Shown: positions 32,361 through 40,300 of the stretch, piece after piece
How the letters are laid out: each line of letters begins with the position of its first letter
Numbering within the stretch: the first letter of the stretch is position 1
Assembly (NCBI RefSeq): GCF_030518215.1
Contig: NZ_JAULRT010000032.1
Coordinates: 248,001 to 312,000 of the forward strand
Source: Gilvimarinus algae
GTDB taxonomy: Bacteria; Pseudomonadota; Gammaproteobacteria; Pseudomonadales; Cellvibrionaceae
DNA: 64,000 nucleotides
Reading direction: 5' to 3'
Position numbers and translations under genes: made by a program
The notes under the pieces: model-generated
Databases searched by the model: none
Seen by the model: the letters and a program-made list of their open reading frames with translations, nothing else
What the model was told of the DNA's origin: nothing

Positions 32361-34619
32361 ATGTCAGAACACACCACTTTTTCCGAAGCGGAAGAGTTTA
32401 TTTCTCTCAAAGAGTATGCCGAAAAGGCTTACCTCGATTATTCGATGTACGTGATCCTCGATCGCGCGCTGCCCCACATTGGCGACGGATTAAAGCCCGT
32501 GCAAAGACGCATTGTCTACGCCATGAGCGAGCTGGGGCTTAAATCCACGGCCAAGTACAAGAAGTCGGCGCGCACCGTGGGTGATGTTATCGGTAAGTTT
32601 CACCCTCACGGCGACTCGGCGGCCTATGAGGCCATGGTGATCATGGCTCAGCCGTTTTCCTATCGCTATCCGCTGGTGGATGGGCAGGGCAACTGGGGCT
32701 CGCCCGACGACCCCAAATCCTTTGCCGCCATGCGTTATACCGAGTCCAAGCTGGCACGCTATGCCGAGGTGCTGTTGGAAGAGCTGGGTCAGGGCACCGT
32801 GGACTGGCAGCCTAACTTTGATGGCACTATCGACGAGCCGGAGGTGTTTCCCGCACGCGTTCCCAATGTGTTATTAAATGGCACCACGGGTATTGCGGTG
32901 GGTATGGCAACGGATATTCCGCCGCACAATTTGCGTGAGGTGGTCGATGCTTGCATCCACTTGTTGGATAACCCAAAGGCCAGTGTCGAGGAACTCTGCG
33001 AGTTTGTGCAGGGGCCGGACATGCCCACTGAGGCGGAAATTATTACGCCCCGGGAGGATTTGATTGGTCTGTATAAAACCGGTCGCGGCAGCCTGAAGAT
33101 GCGCGCGATCTGGAGCCGCGAGAGCGACACTGGTGATTTGATTGTCACTGCCTTGCCGCATCAAGTCAGCGGCGCACGCGTGCTGGAGCAAATTGCCGCG
33201 CAGATGCAAAATAAAAAGCTGCCCATGGTGGCGGATCTGCGCGATGAATCCGATCACGAAAACCCCACGCGCCTGGTGATCACCCCGCGTTCCAACCGGG
33301 TGGATAGTGAGCAACTGATGCAGCATTTGTTTGCCACGACCGACTTGGAAAAGTCCTACCGAATCAATATGAACATGATCGGTATCGACGGCCGTCCGGC
33401 GGTGAAGAGCCTACAGAAAGTTCTCAGCGAATGGCTCAGCTTCCGCACGGTGACCACGCGCCGGCGCCTGCAACACCGACTGGAAAAAGTCGAGGAGCGG
33501 CTGTTGCGCCTGGCCGCCTTGATGCTGGTATACCTCAATGTCGACGAGGTGATTCGCATCATTCGCGAAGAGGAACATCCCAAGCCCGTGCTCATGGAGC
33601 GCTTCAACCTGATTGAAATGCAGGCGGAGTACATCCTTGAAACCAAGTTGCGCCAATTGGCGCGGCTTGAGGAAATGAAAATTCGGGAAGAACAGGAAAA
33701 ACTTGAAAAAGAGCGCGATGACTTGCAAAAGACGCTGGCGTCGGCCACGCGTTTGAAAACCCTAATTCGCAAAGAGCTCAAGCAAGTGGCCAGCGACTTT
33801 GGTGATGATCGCCGCTCGCCCCTGGTGGTGCGCGCCGAGGCCCAGGCCTTTAGCGAAACGGAGCTTATCAGCGTCGATCCTGTCACCGTGGTCCTGTCGG
33901 AGAAAGGTTGGATTCGCGCCGCCAAGGGTCATGATATTGATCCCGCTTCACTCAATTACAAAGCTGGCGACAGTTTCAAACTCGCTGTGCCGGGAAAGTC
34001 CAATCAGTCGGTCATACTGCTTGATTCCACTGGCCGCAGCTACGCCATGGCCGCCCATAATCTGCCCTCTGCCCGCGGTCAGGGTGAGCCGGTGAGCGGT
34101 CGCCTCAATCCTCCCAATGGGGCCAGCTTTGAGGGGCTGCTGATGGGGGCTGATGATTTGCCGGTGTTGCTCGCCAGCGATGCAGGCTATGGTTTTATCG
34201 CCACCCTTGCCGATTTGTACAGCAAGAACAAAGCGGGAAAGAATGCCTTAAGCTTGCCCAAAGGGGCCAGGGTTCTGCCGCCAGCTACCGTGAGTGATGC
34301 GGCCACAGACCGAGTAGCGGCCGTGAGTAATGAGGGCCGTTTGCTGGTGTTTCCAGTGACGGAGTTGCCGCGCTTGGCGCGGGGCAAGGGCAATAAAATC
34401 ATCAATATTCCGTCCGCCCGTGTGCAGGCCAGAGAAGAGTTTGCCGTGGCGATCGTTGTTTTGAGCCAAAGTCAGTCACTTACCGTGTTCTCCGGCAAAC
34501 GCCACCTGACGCTCAAGCCCGCAGATCTTGAGCACTATCAGGGGGAGCGTGGCCGGCGCGGAAATAAATTGCCCAGGGGGTTTCAGAAAGTGGATCGCCT
34601 GGCGGTCGATGAAAAATAA
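32361..34619 (+). CDS. parC: DNA topoisomerase IV subunit A
   Basis: A 752-residue subunit that breaks and rejoins DNA to decatenate daughter chromosomes. The active-site tyrosine lies in [16 protein letters not shown]. The quinolone-determining region reads [12 protein letters not shown], with the sensitive-type Ser and Glu kept. The C-terminal beta-pinwheel is ParC-like (about 500-740). parE is not in this window. Confidence 0.95.
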   Translation: MSEHTTFSEAEEFISLKEYAEKAYLDYSMYVILDRALPHIGDGLKPVQRRIVYAMSELGLKSTAKYKKSARTVGDVIGKFHPHGDSAAYEAMVIMAQPFSYRYPLVDGQGNWGSPDDPKSFAAMRYTESKLARYAEVLLEELGQGTVDWQPNFDGTIDEPEVFPARVPNVLLNGTTGIAVGMATDIPPHNLREVVDACIHLLDNPKASVEELCEFVQGPDMPTEAEIITPREDLIGLYKTGRGSLKMRAIWSRESDTGDLIVTALPHQVSGARVLEQIAAQMQNKKLPMVADLRDESDHENPTRLVITPRSNRVDSEQLMQHLFATTDLEKSYRINMNMIGIDGRPAVKSLQKVLSEWLSFRTVTTRRRLQHRLEKVEERLLRLAALMLVYLNVDEVIRIIREEEHPKPVLMERFNLIEMQAEYILETKLRQLARLEEMKIREEQEKLEKERDDLQKTLASATRLKTLIRKELKQVASDFGDDRRSPLVVRAEAQAFSETELISVDPVTVVLSEKGWIRAAKGHDIDPASLNYKAGDSFKLAVPGKSNQSVILLDSTGRSYAMAAHNLPSARGQGEPVSGRLNPPNGASFEGLLMGADDLPVLLASDAGYGFIATLADLYSKNKAGKNALSLPKGARVLPPATVSDAATDRVAAVSNEGRLLVFPVTELPRLARGKGNKIINIPSARVQAREEFAVAIVVLSQSQSLTVFSGKRHLTLKPADLEHYQGERGRRGNKLPRGFQKVDRLAVDEK

Positions 34620-34632
34620 AAAGGAGTAGGCT

Positions 34633-34893
34633 GTGGCCGACGATAAACGCGAACACCTGCGCACACCCATGACGTGCCGCATCAAAATTTGCCACAAGGA
34701 ACTCGGCGAAATGATGGTGAAGACCCGGGACATTTCCGAGGGCGGTGTCTTCGTGATACTCGACCCGGAGCTTACACCGCCGGTGGGTGATCGCGTGACC
34801 GGCCAGATCCAGGGGCTGATGGACGAGGCGCCTGTGGTAGACATGGAGGTGGTAAGAGTGGAGCCAGAGGGCGTGGGGCTTAAATTTATTTAG
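34633..34893 (+). CDS. PilZ-domain protein (c-di-GMP receptor)
   Basis: An 86-residue single-domain PilZ protein with a GTG start and AGGAG upstream. The c-di-GMP motif is present as REHLR (RxxxR) and DISEGGVFV (D/NxSxxG). It probably senses c-di-GMP in the cytoplasm. It follows parC by 13 bp and precedes the DUF4124 gene by 8 bp. Confidence 0.88.
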   Translation: MADDKREHLRTPMTCRIKICHKELGEMMVKTRDISEGGVFVILDPELTPPVGDRVTGQIQGLMDEAPVVDMEVVRVEPEGVGLKFI

Positions 34894-34901
34894 GAAAACC
34901 A

Positions 34902-36125
34902 ATGAGCTGGTTGCAAACAAAACAGTGGCTGCCAGTGCTGTTGTCCGGTATTTGCTGCTCTGCCGGCGCTCAGGTGTATACCTGGACCGACGATAAAGGC
35001 AAAGTGCATTTTTCCGACCAGCGGCGCGCGGAGAATGCCGAGGCGCAGCAGATCGATATCGGCACCATGCCTGCCGCACCGCTGATCGAGACCAGCGACC
35101 CGGCCACTTATAACGGCCAACTCTACCCCTTGATAGTCGACCGTTTTTTTTATGCCGACAGCGTCAGCGATGAGCAGCGCCCGCTGATCACCTTTTACTT
35201 TGGCGGCGATTGTGTCTCGCCCACATCGCAAAACTTTAATCAGTTGCGCACTCGCTACACCATGGTGCTACGCGACGAAAGCAAGCTGCAAGCGGATGTC
35301 TTTCGTGCCCTGCGCACCCGCGCCTATGGCAATGTCTATCGCACCGGGCACTATAACGCGCCCGATGTGGATACCGCTGATGTCCGTTACTTGAACGGTG
35401 AAATCACTAGTCTCAAGATCAATGCCTGTCGAACCAACCTGCCTCCCGGCATCAGTAACAGTGATCTCGATGGTTCACTGGTCACACAGTTTGATCTGGT
35501 CAATGCCTGGCTGGAAGTGAAATGGACGCTCTCGAGTCGACTTGATGGTGAGCCTATGGCCGAGTTTACTACCCGGGGCGTTGCGGCAACCCGCCTTGAC
35601 AGCGGCTTGCGTCTGGGCTCTGCCGTTCGTGTGGCCTTTGAGACGGCCATTGATAATCTTCAAAGCGAGGACGCCTGGCGTCAGGCGGTGACGCAATCGG
35701 CACGCGGAGAACCTGAAACGGCCTCAGGTGCTCCAGGCGTAGTGACCGCGAATGGCTCGGCGCCATACGATTTTCAGCAACGGCAATTGCAGCAAGCCCA
35801 GCAGCGTTCGGCTTTTGTGGCAGCCCTGGCGGAGCTCAGTGCTGTACGCATGGCAATTGCCGAGTATTATCAGGTTCGCGGTGTCATGCCGCTGTCCATG
35901 TCGGCCATTGGCTTTGAGCGCGGCCCTCAAACGCGCAGTCGACATATCGAGTCTATGCACATGCAGGCGCCCGGCGTTGTACATGCCGTTTTGCCGGAAA
36001 CCGCCCTTCCCGGCGGGCACTATATTGAGCTTATCCCTGAGGTAGAACAGGGATTTACCCTTTTGGAGTGGCGTTGTGTAACCAGCGTTGCCTTAAACAC
36101 AGCTAGCGGGTGCGAGTCCCTATGA
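34902..36125 (+). CDS. DUF4124 protein with a pilin-like C-terminal domain
   Basis: A 407-residue exported protein. A signal peptide (to about residue 23) is followed by a DUF4124 domain (VYTWTDDKGKVHFSDQRR). A central region of unknown type has two isolated cysteines. The C-terminal ~100 residues resemble the globular part of a type IV pilin: a helix ALAELSAVRMAIAEYYQVRG, a proline turn, beta strands, then a WRC...GCES pair placed like the pilin D-loop disulfide. No prepilin-peptidase site or pilin N-terminal helix. Overlaps the next gene at ATGA. The pilin similarity is my reading, not a known annotation. Confidence 0.6.
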   Translation: MSWLQTKQWLPVLLSGICCSAGAQVYTWTDDKGKVHFSDQRRAENAEAQQIDIGTMPAAPLIETSDPATYNGQLYPLIVDRFFYADSVSDEQRPLITFYFGGDCVSPTSQNFNQLRTRYTMVLRDESKLQADVFRALRTRAYGNVYRTGHYNAPDVDTADVRYLNGEITSLKINACRTNLPPGISNSDLDGSLVTQFDLVNAWLEVKWTLSSRLDGEPMAEFTTRGVAATRLDSGLRLGSAVRVAFETAIDNLQSEDAWRQAVTQSARGEPETASGAPGVVTANGSAPYDFQQRQLQQAQQRSAFVAALAELSAVRMAIAEYYQVRGVMPLSMSAIGFERGPQTRSRHIESMHMQAPGVVHAVLPETALPGGHYIELIPEVEQGFTLLEWRCVTSVALNTASGCESL

Positions 36126-37192
36126 GATTTAAACGGTTTGCCTTTTGTTGTTTTGCAAGTGTGTTGAGCCTTATCTCGCTAGGCGCGCGAGCTGCTGTGA
36201 TACTACAGTATCACCATGTCGATGAGGCAACGCCTGCCTCTACATCGACAACACCTGCGCGGTTTGCCGAGCACATGGCTTACCTGCAAGAGCACGAGTT
36301 TACGGTCATGGCATTGCCAGAGTTATTGGATGCGCTGAAAGATGGGCGCTCACTGCCTGAAAAAACCGTGGCCATTACCTTTGATGACGGCTACGACTCA
36401 ATCTACCGCGAAGCCTTCCCAGTGCTTAAAAAGCACGGCTACCCCTTTACCGTATTTCTCAACACGGCGCCGATGGAGGCGAAGGGTTTTCTGAGCTGGG
36501 CACAGGTGCAGGAGATGATCGACTCGGGCGCCAGCATGGCCAACCACACAGTGAATCACCCTCACTTGGTACGCAAGCGCGAGGATGAGTCCGAGGAACA
36601 GTGGCAAGTTCGTATCCGTTCCGAGCTAAAAGATGCGCAGCGTGAAATCGTCAAGCACACTGGGCAGGATTACCCGATCCTTGCTTATCCCTACGGTGAG
36701 TTTGATGCGCGCGTTAAGGGGCTTGTCGAGTCACTTGGCTTTATTGGTGTGGGCCAGCACTCCGGAGCTGTCGGCCGCAACAGTGATTGGCTCGCACTGC
36801 CACGCTTTCCCATGGGCGGGAATTACGCGGCTATGGACAGTTTTGCCACTAAGGTCAACACCTTGCCCCTGCCGCTCGAACAGGTAAAGCGGCTGGATCG
36901 TGAGGGCAAGGCGCTGAGCGATGCTGTGGTACGCGCGGGTGAACGCCCCCAGTTGATTTTGCAGCTGGCTAGCAAGTCTCTGGCGCAGGCGCTTCAGTGT
37001 TATCAGCAGGGCAAAGCATTGCCGGGTAAAGTTGAGGGGGCGAGCGTGCACGTTCGTGCTGAGCAGGCGCTAACACCCGGCCGTTCGCGCTTTAACTGTA
37101 CGGCAAGGGATGAGAAAACGGGTCGCTATTATTGGTATTCAGAGCCCTGGCTGGTGAGCTCTAAGGAGGGGCAGTGGGTACACGAGGAGTAA
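36122..37192 (+). CDS. Polysaccharide deacetylase (carbohydrate esterase 4) family protein
   Basis: A 356-residue exported protein with signal peptide (to ARA, about residue 25). The NodB-type domain has TFDDGYDS with the catalytic and metal Asp residues and MANHTVNHPHL with the metal His pair. The C-terminal ~110 residues are an extra region without a clear family. It could remove N-acetyl groups from peptidoglycan or an exopolysaccharide. ATG at 36122 overlaps the previous stop (ATGA); a GTG at 36110 is less likely. Confidence 0.85.
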   Translation: MRFKRFAFCCFASVLSLISLGARAAVILQYHHVDEATPASTSTTPARFAEHMAYLQEHEFTVMALPELLDALKDGRSLPEKTVAITFDDGYDSIYREAFPVLKKHGYPFTVFLNTAPMEAKGFLSWAQVQEMIDSGASMANHTVNHPHLVRKREDESEEQWQVRIRSELKDAQREIVKHTGQDYPILAYPYGEFDARVKGLVESLGFIGVGQHSGAVGRNSDWLALPRFPMGGNYAAMDSFATKVNTLPLPLEQVKRLDREGKALSDAVVRAGERPQLILQLASKSLAQALQCYQQGKALPGKVEGASVHVRAEQALTPGRSRFNCTARDEKTGRYYWYSEPWLVSSKEGQWVHEE

Positions 37193-37722
37193 ACGAGGTA
37201 CTGAAGTTCTGGTTTGACAGCCTCCAACCGCAAGACTGGTTCGCAAAGAGTGACCGGCTCGATCAGCAGATCGCGCAGTGCTTCGGCGCTTTGCATCAAA
37301 GGTTAGTATCAACCAAAGACGATGCCCTGCTGCAAAGCCCTGAGCAAGCTCTGGTCGCGGTGATTGTGCTCGACCAATTTTCCCGCAACCTATTTCGCGA
37401 CCAACCCGAGGCGTTTGCTCAGGACGACAAGGCCCTGGCGATCGCCCGCGCTGCGATTGAGCGTCAATGGGATCAGTTGCTGCCGCCGCGCCAGCGCGCT
37501 TTTTTGTACATGCCCTTTATGCACAGCGAACGCCTGGAAGATCACGAGCAGGCGATGGCGCTGTTCACTGAGCTCGGCAACGAAAAAAATCTCGAGTTTG
37601 AGCGCAAACACAAAGTCATCATTGAACGCTTTGGTCGCTACCCCCATCGCAACGCGGTTTTGGGCCGGGAAAGCACGCCCGAGGAGCGGGCGTTTTTAAC
37701 CCAGCCGGGGTCGAGCTTTTAG
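37174..37722 (+). CDS. DUF924 family protein
   Basis: A 182-residue alpha-helical protein with the DUF924 signature (LKFWFDSLQPQDWFAKS, VIVLDQFSRNLFRD, FLYMPFMHSE, VIIERFGRYPHRN). Fold is TPR-like; function unknown. GTG start at 37174, with AAGGAGG just upstream, inside the end of the deacetylase gene. Convergent with the Bax-like gene, sharing 4 bases. Confidence 0.9.
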   Translation: MGTRGVNEVLKFWFDSLQPQDWFAKSDRLDQQIAQCFGALHQRLVSTKDDALLQSPEQALVAVIVLDQFSRNLFRDQPEAFAQDDKALAIARAAIERQWDQLLPPRQRAFLYMPFMHSERLEDHEQAMALFTELGNEKNLEFERKHKVIIERFGRYPHRNAVLGRESTPEERAFLTQPGSSF

Positions 37723-38522
37723 TCATCGAGCTCGCCCAGGCGGTTATAGCGAATCAGCTCCGCCAGCTCATCCACATAGGCCTGTCCGCGGCTTGAATAC
37801 TGCGTTAACCCAGTAATCAATGCATTGCCGGTAACCGGCGTCTCGGCTTTTCTCAGCTCGGCGCGCTTTTGCCGAACCTCCCGGTAAGCCCGGTGAGAGT
37901 TGATGTTACGGTAGTAGGCGTTTAGCGCGTGCTCAATGCCGCGAAAGCGTCTTACCTCATGGCGCGCCCCGGCTGCTCGGCGGGCGGGCACTATGCCGCA
38001 ACCTTTGCTGTAACACCATTGGCCGAACAGATTTTGCGCCTGCTGGGCAAAACGCGAAGTGCCCCAGCCGGATTCGGCGGCCGCCTGCGCCAGGACCATG
38101 GAGGGAGGGATAATGTCCACGCGACGGTTGAGAATATCCAGGCTCTGTTCTGCGCTGAGAGCGTTATCGTCATCATCGATCTGATAGCGCTGCTTGAGGC
38201 GCTCCAGCCGCCTAAGTTGCACGTGGGTCAACGCTTGGCCGGTGCGCAATTGTCGCTGCATCTGCAGTACCTCACCACGCAGCTGCAACAAGGCGGTGTT
38301 TTTCTCTTCAATCATTGGCAGTAACAAATCGATAAACGTCTGCTTGCGCGACGGAATATCACTGATGGACTTCATGTTTGGCAGTTTGGTTGAGCCCGAC
38401 AGAAGCGCCAGCTGCGATGCGGTATGCACCGATTGGCTCAGGTAAAGCGTCAGGGCCAGAGTGCCCAGGGCATAAGCGGCGAGCACCGCGGCGGTCAGTT
38501 GGAATTTTTTTTGACTCTGCAT
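37719..38522 (-). CDS. Bax-like glucosaminidase-domain membrane protein
   Basis: A 267-residue protein with an N-terminal membrane anchor (about 8-27), a helical stalk and a C-terminal N-acetyl-beta-glucosaminidase domain similar to E. coli Bax. The catalytic Glu is in AQAAAESGWGTSRFAQQ. It probably trims peptidoglycan on the periplasmic side. Start MQSQKKFQ at 38522 gives a proper anchor; the longer frame to 38570 does not. Confidence 0.85.
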   Translation of the reverse strand: MQSQKKFQLTAAVLAAYALGTLALTLYLSQSVHTASQLALLSGSTKLPNMKSISDIPSRKQTFIDLLLPMIEEKNTALLQLRGEVLQMQRQLRTGQALTHVQLRRLERLKQRYQIDDDDNALSAEQSLDILNRRVDIIPPSMVLAQAAAESGWGTSRFAQQAQNLFGQWCYSKGCGIVPARRAAGARHEVRRFRGIEHALNAYYRNINSHRAYREVRQKRAELRKAETPVTGNALITGLTQYSSRGQAYVDELAELIRYNRLGELDD

Positions 38523-38541
38523 AAAAGGTGATTGCCTGCCA

Positions 38542-39216
38542 TTACAAGTCGAGGGTTTTGCGCAGCTCATTCAGCCGCCGTTGGTTTTCCTCTTTTGTCA
38601 GAGGTGTCTCCAGCGTTTCGGGCAGCGCTGGGGTGTCCGGTGCCGGTAAGGTCTCGCCGTCCATCACCCGCTCGCACAGGCGCCGGTAGTGCTGTTCAAA
38701 TACGGGAAAGGCCGTGCGTTCGGATGAGCTGGCGAGAAAAAACCAGTCGCTGGCTTTGCCGGCGTAGTAGACCGCCGGGTGGCTCCATTTAAAAGCTGCT
38801 TTCGGTGATGGGGCCTGGCAGGCCTCCACATAGGCGGCGTGCGGATCTTTCAGCCCGTGCTTTTTGGGGTCGCCCTGGCAGGCGGTGATCATTTTGTTCA
38901 GGGTGGGCAAGTATTCGGAGGTTTCAATGACCTCGCGCGCGCCGCGGCGAATGGTGGCCGGGCTAAAGCGCAGCAGCGAGTCGAGCCAGAGTTTTTTGAT
39001 TTGTCCGAGCACGCTCGCGTCGCTGTAGGCTTTGTAATACTGGTTGTGATAGTTAATACGAAACAGCGCAAAAACCTCGTTGAGCGCATCTATGTGCTCG
39101 GTGGAGGCTCTGGGGCGCTCCTGCGTGTCAGCTTGCCCAGCTTCTGTCGGTGAGGTCTTCGACAAGGCTTCGATCTCGCGTTGCGCTTGTTCCAGCAGGT
39201 GATTGCTGTCGGCCAT
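38542..39216 (-). CDS. Phage lambda P-like replication protein (putative helicase loader)
   Basis: A 224-residue protein with a central region (IKKLWLDSLLRFSPATIRRG to YLPTLNKMITACQ) that resembles the replication protein P family, whose phage members load the DnaB helicase. It overlaps the DnaT-like gene by 89 bases on the same strand, so the two are coupled, as dnaT and dnaC are in E. coli. I infer a chromosomal DnaB-loading role. The match is by eye; no ATPase motif is present, so it is not DnaC. Confidence 0.5.
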   Translation of the reverse strand: MADSNHLLEQAQREIEALSKTSPTEAGQADTQERPRASTEHIDALNEVFALFRINYHNQYYKAYSDASVLGQIKKLWLDSLLRFSPATIRRGAREVIETSEYLPTLNKMITACQGDPKKHGLKDPHAAYVEACQAPSPKAAFKWSHPAVYYAGKASDWFFLASSSERTAFPVFEQHYRRLCERVMDGETLPAPDTPALPETLETPLTKEENQRRLNELRKTLDL

Positions 39217-40234
39217 CTTGATTACCCTGTATCGGTTGTGCTCCCAGCGCGTGTTGACGCGCCCAGTGGTGCTTTACGTGTTGCAGAAATTTGGTATTCC
39301 AGGAGCTGTGAACACGGTTGCTGTCGCGCCAAAACAAGACAAACTCCGCCACCTGGCGCCTGGCAAATTCCAGGTCAATATTGGCCAGTTGCAAGACATC
39401 ATAGACATCCCGGCCCGGTTGCCAGTTATCCGGTATGCGCTTGGGCTCAGTGTCGTGCTCCAGCGCGCTGGTGTACCTGGCCCACTGGCGTTTGACGTGC
39501 TGGATAAATTTGCTGTTCCAGGTGCGGCCCACTTCGCCCCGCTCGCGCCAGTAGAGCACGAACTCGGGGATGGCGTCTTCGACAAAGGCCTGGTTGATGC
39601 CGGCGTGACGTACCAGCAATACCATGGCATCGCGCGATGGGCGCCAGTCGCCGCTCATGGCAGTATCCTGCTCGCGCTGAAACAGCCCGGTTTCGTGCTC
39701 GCGCCAGTTGCGGATCACTTGCTTGAGAAACTTGGCTCCCCAGGCGTGGTGGGGCTCGCCCCGTTCGCGCCAGTAGGTCACAAACTCGGGCACCTGCTGG
39801 CGGATAAAATAATCCGGAATGTTGTACTGCGCCAGCTGCGCCATCAGCTCGGCATCGGGCCTCCAGTTGGGGGCGATTTGATTGCTCTGTCGCGGCCCGT
39901 CGCGCAGCCCCTGAGGCGGCTGAGGCGGTGCGGCGCTTCGTATCACGCCCTGAGTAAAGCGAAAGTGCAGCTCGCCGCTTTGGCTAAAGGGCGCGTTAAG
40001 CAGCGTGAGCAGACCCTTCTCCTGCAAGTTTTTGCTGATGCGTTGTATTTCCAGCGGCGGCCAAAATGGCAGGCGCTCAGCAATGTAGGCGCCTGAGAGG
40101 GTGATGGCCTCTTCCCCGCTGGCGATCAACGCATCGCTGAGCACACCCAGCATAATCGCCTCCTCCAAGCCTATGGCGGCAGCCAGAGAGGGGGAGACGA
40201 CCAGGGGTTTTTCTGGCAGCAGGGGCGAATTCAT
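39128..40234 (-). CDS. DnaT-like primosomal protein with three DnaT repeats
   Basis: A 368-residue protein. A winged-helix-like N-terminal region (about 10-100) precedes three tandem copies (about 123-180, 197-253, 270-326) of the DnaT C-terminal ssDNA-binding domain. Each copy follows W-x-P ... EFV-x-[YF]WR ... W-x-[ST]KF-[IL]-x-x-[VH] (examples VPEFVTYWRERGE, IPEFVLYWRERGE, VAEFVLFWRDSNR). E. coli DnaT has one such domain and forms trimers, so the triplication may provide one chain with trimer-like binding. Followed by the P-like gene. Confidence 0.75.
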   Translation of the reverse strand: MNSPLLPEKPLVVSPSLAAAIGLEEAIMLGVLSDALIASGEEAITLSGAYIAERLPFWPPLEIQRISKNLQEKGLLTLLNAPFSQSGELHFRFTQGVIRSAAPPQPPQGLRDGPRQSNQIAPNWRPDAELMAQLAQYNIPDYFIRQQVPEFVTYWRERGEPHHAWGAKFLKQVIRNWREHETGLFQREQDTAMSGDWRPSRDAMVLLVRHAGINQAFVEDAIPEFVLYWRERGEVGRTWNSKFIQHVKRQWARYTSALEHDTEPKRIPDNWQPGRDVYDVLQLANIDLEFARRQVAEFVLFWRDSNRVHSSWNTKFLQHVKHHWARQHALGAQPIQGNQDGRQQSPAGTSATRDRSLVEDLTDRSWAS

Positions 40235-40300
40235 ACGAGCACTTTAACCGACAAAAGACGCTATTGTAACACCGCCGCCGATGTTGCCGGAGGCGGTGAT

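Noticed and set aside
39203-40096. 297-codon plus-strand frame with repeated motifs
   Set aside because: The repeats reflect the DnaT-like repeats on the true strand.
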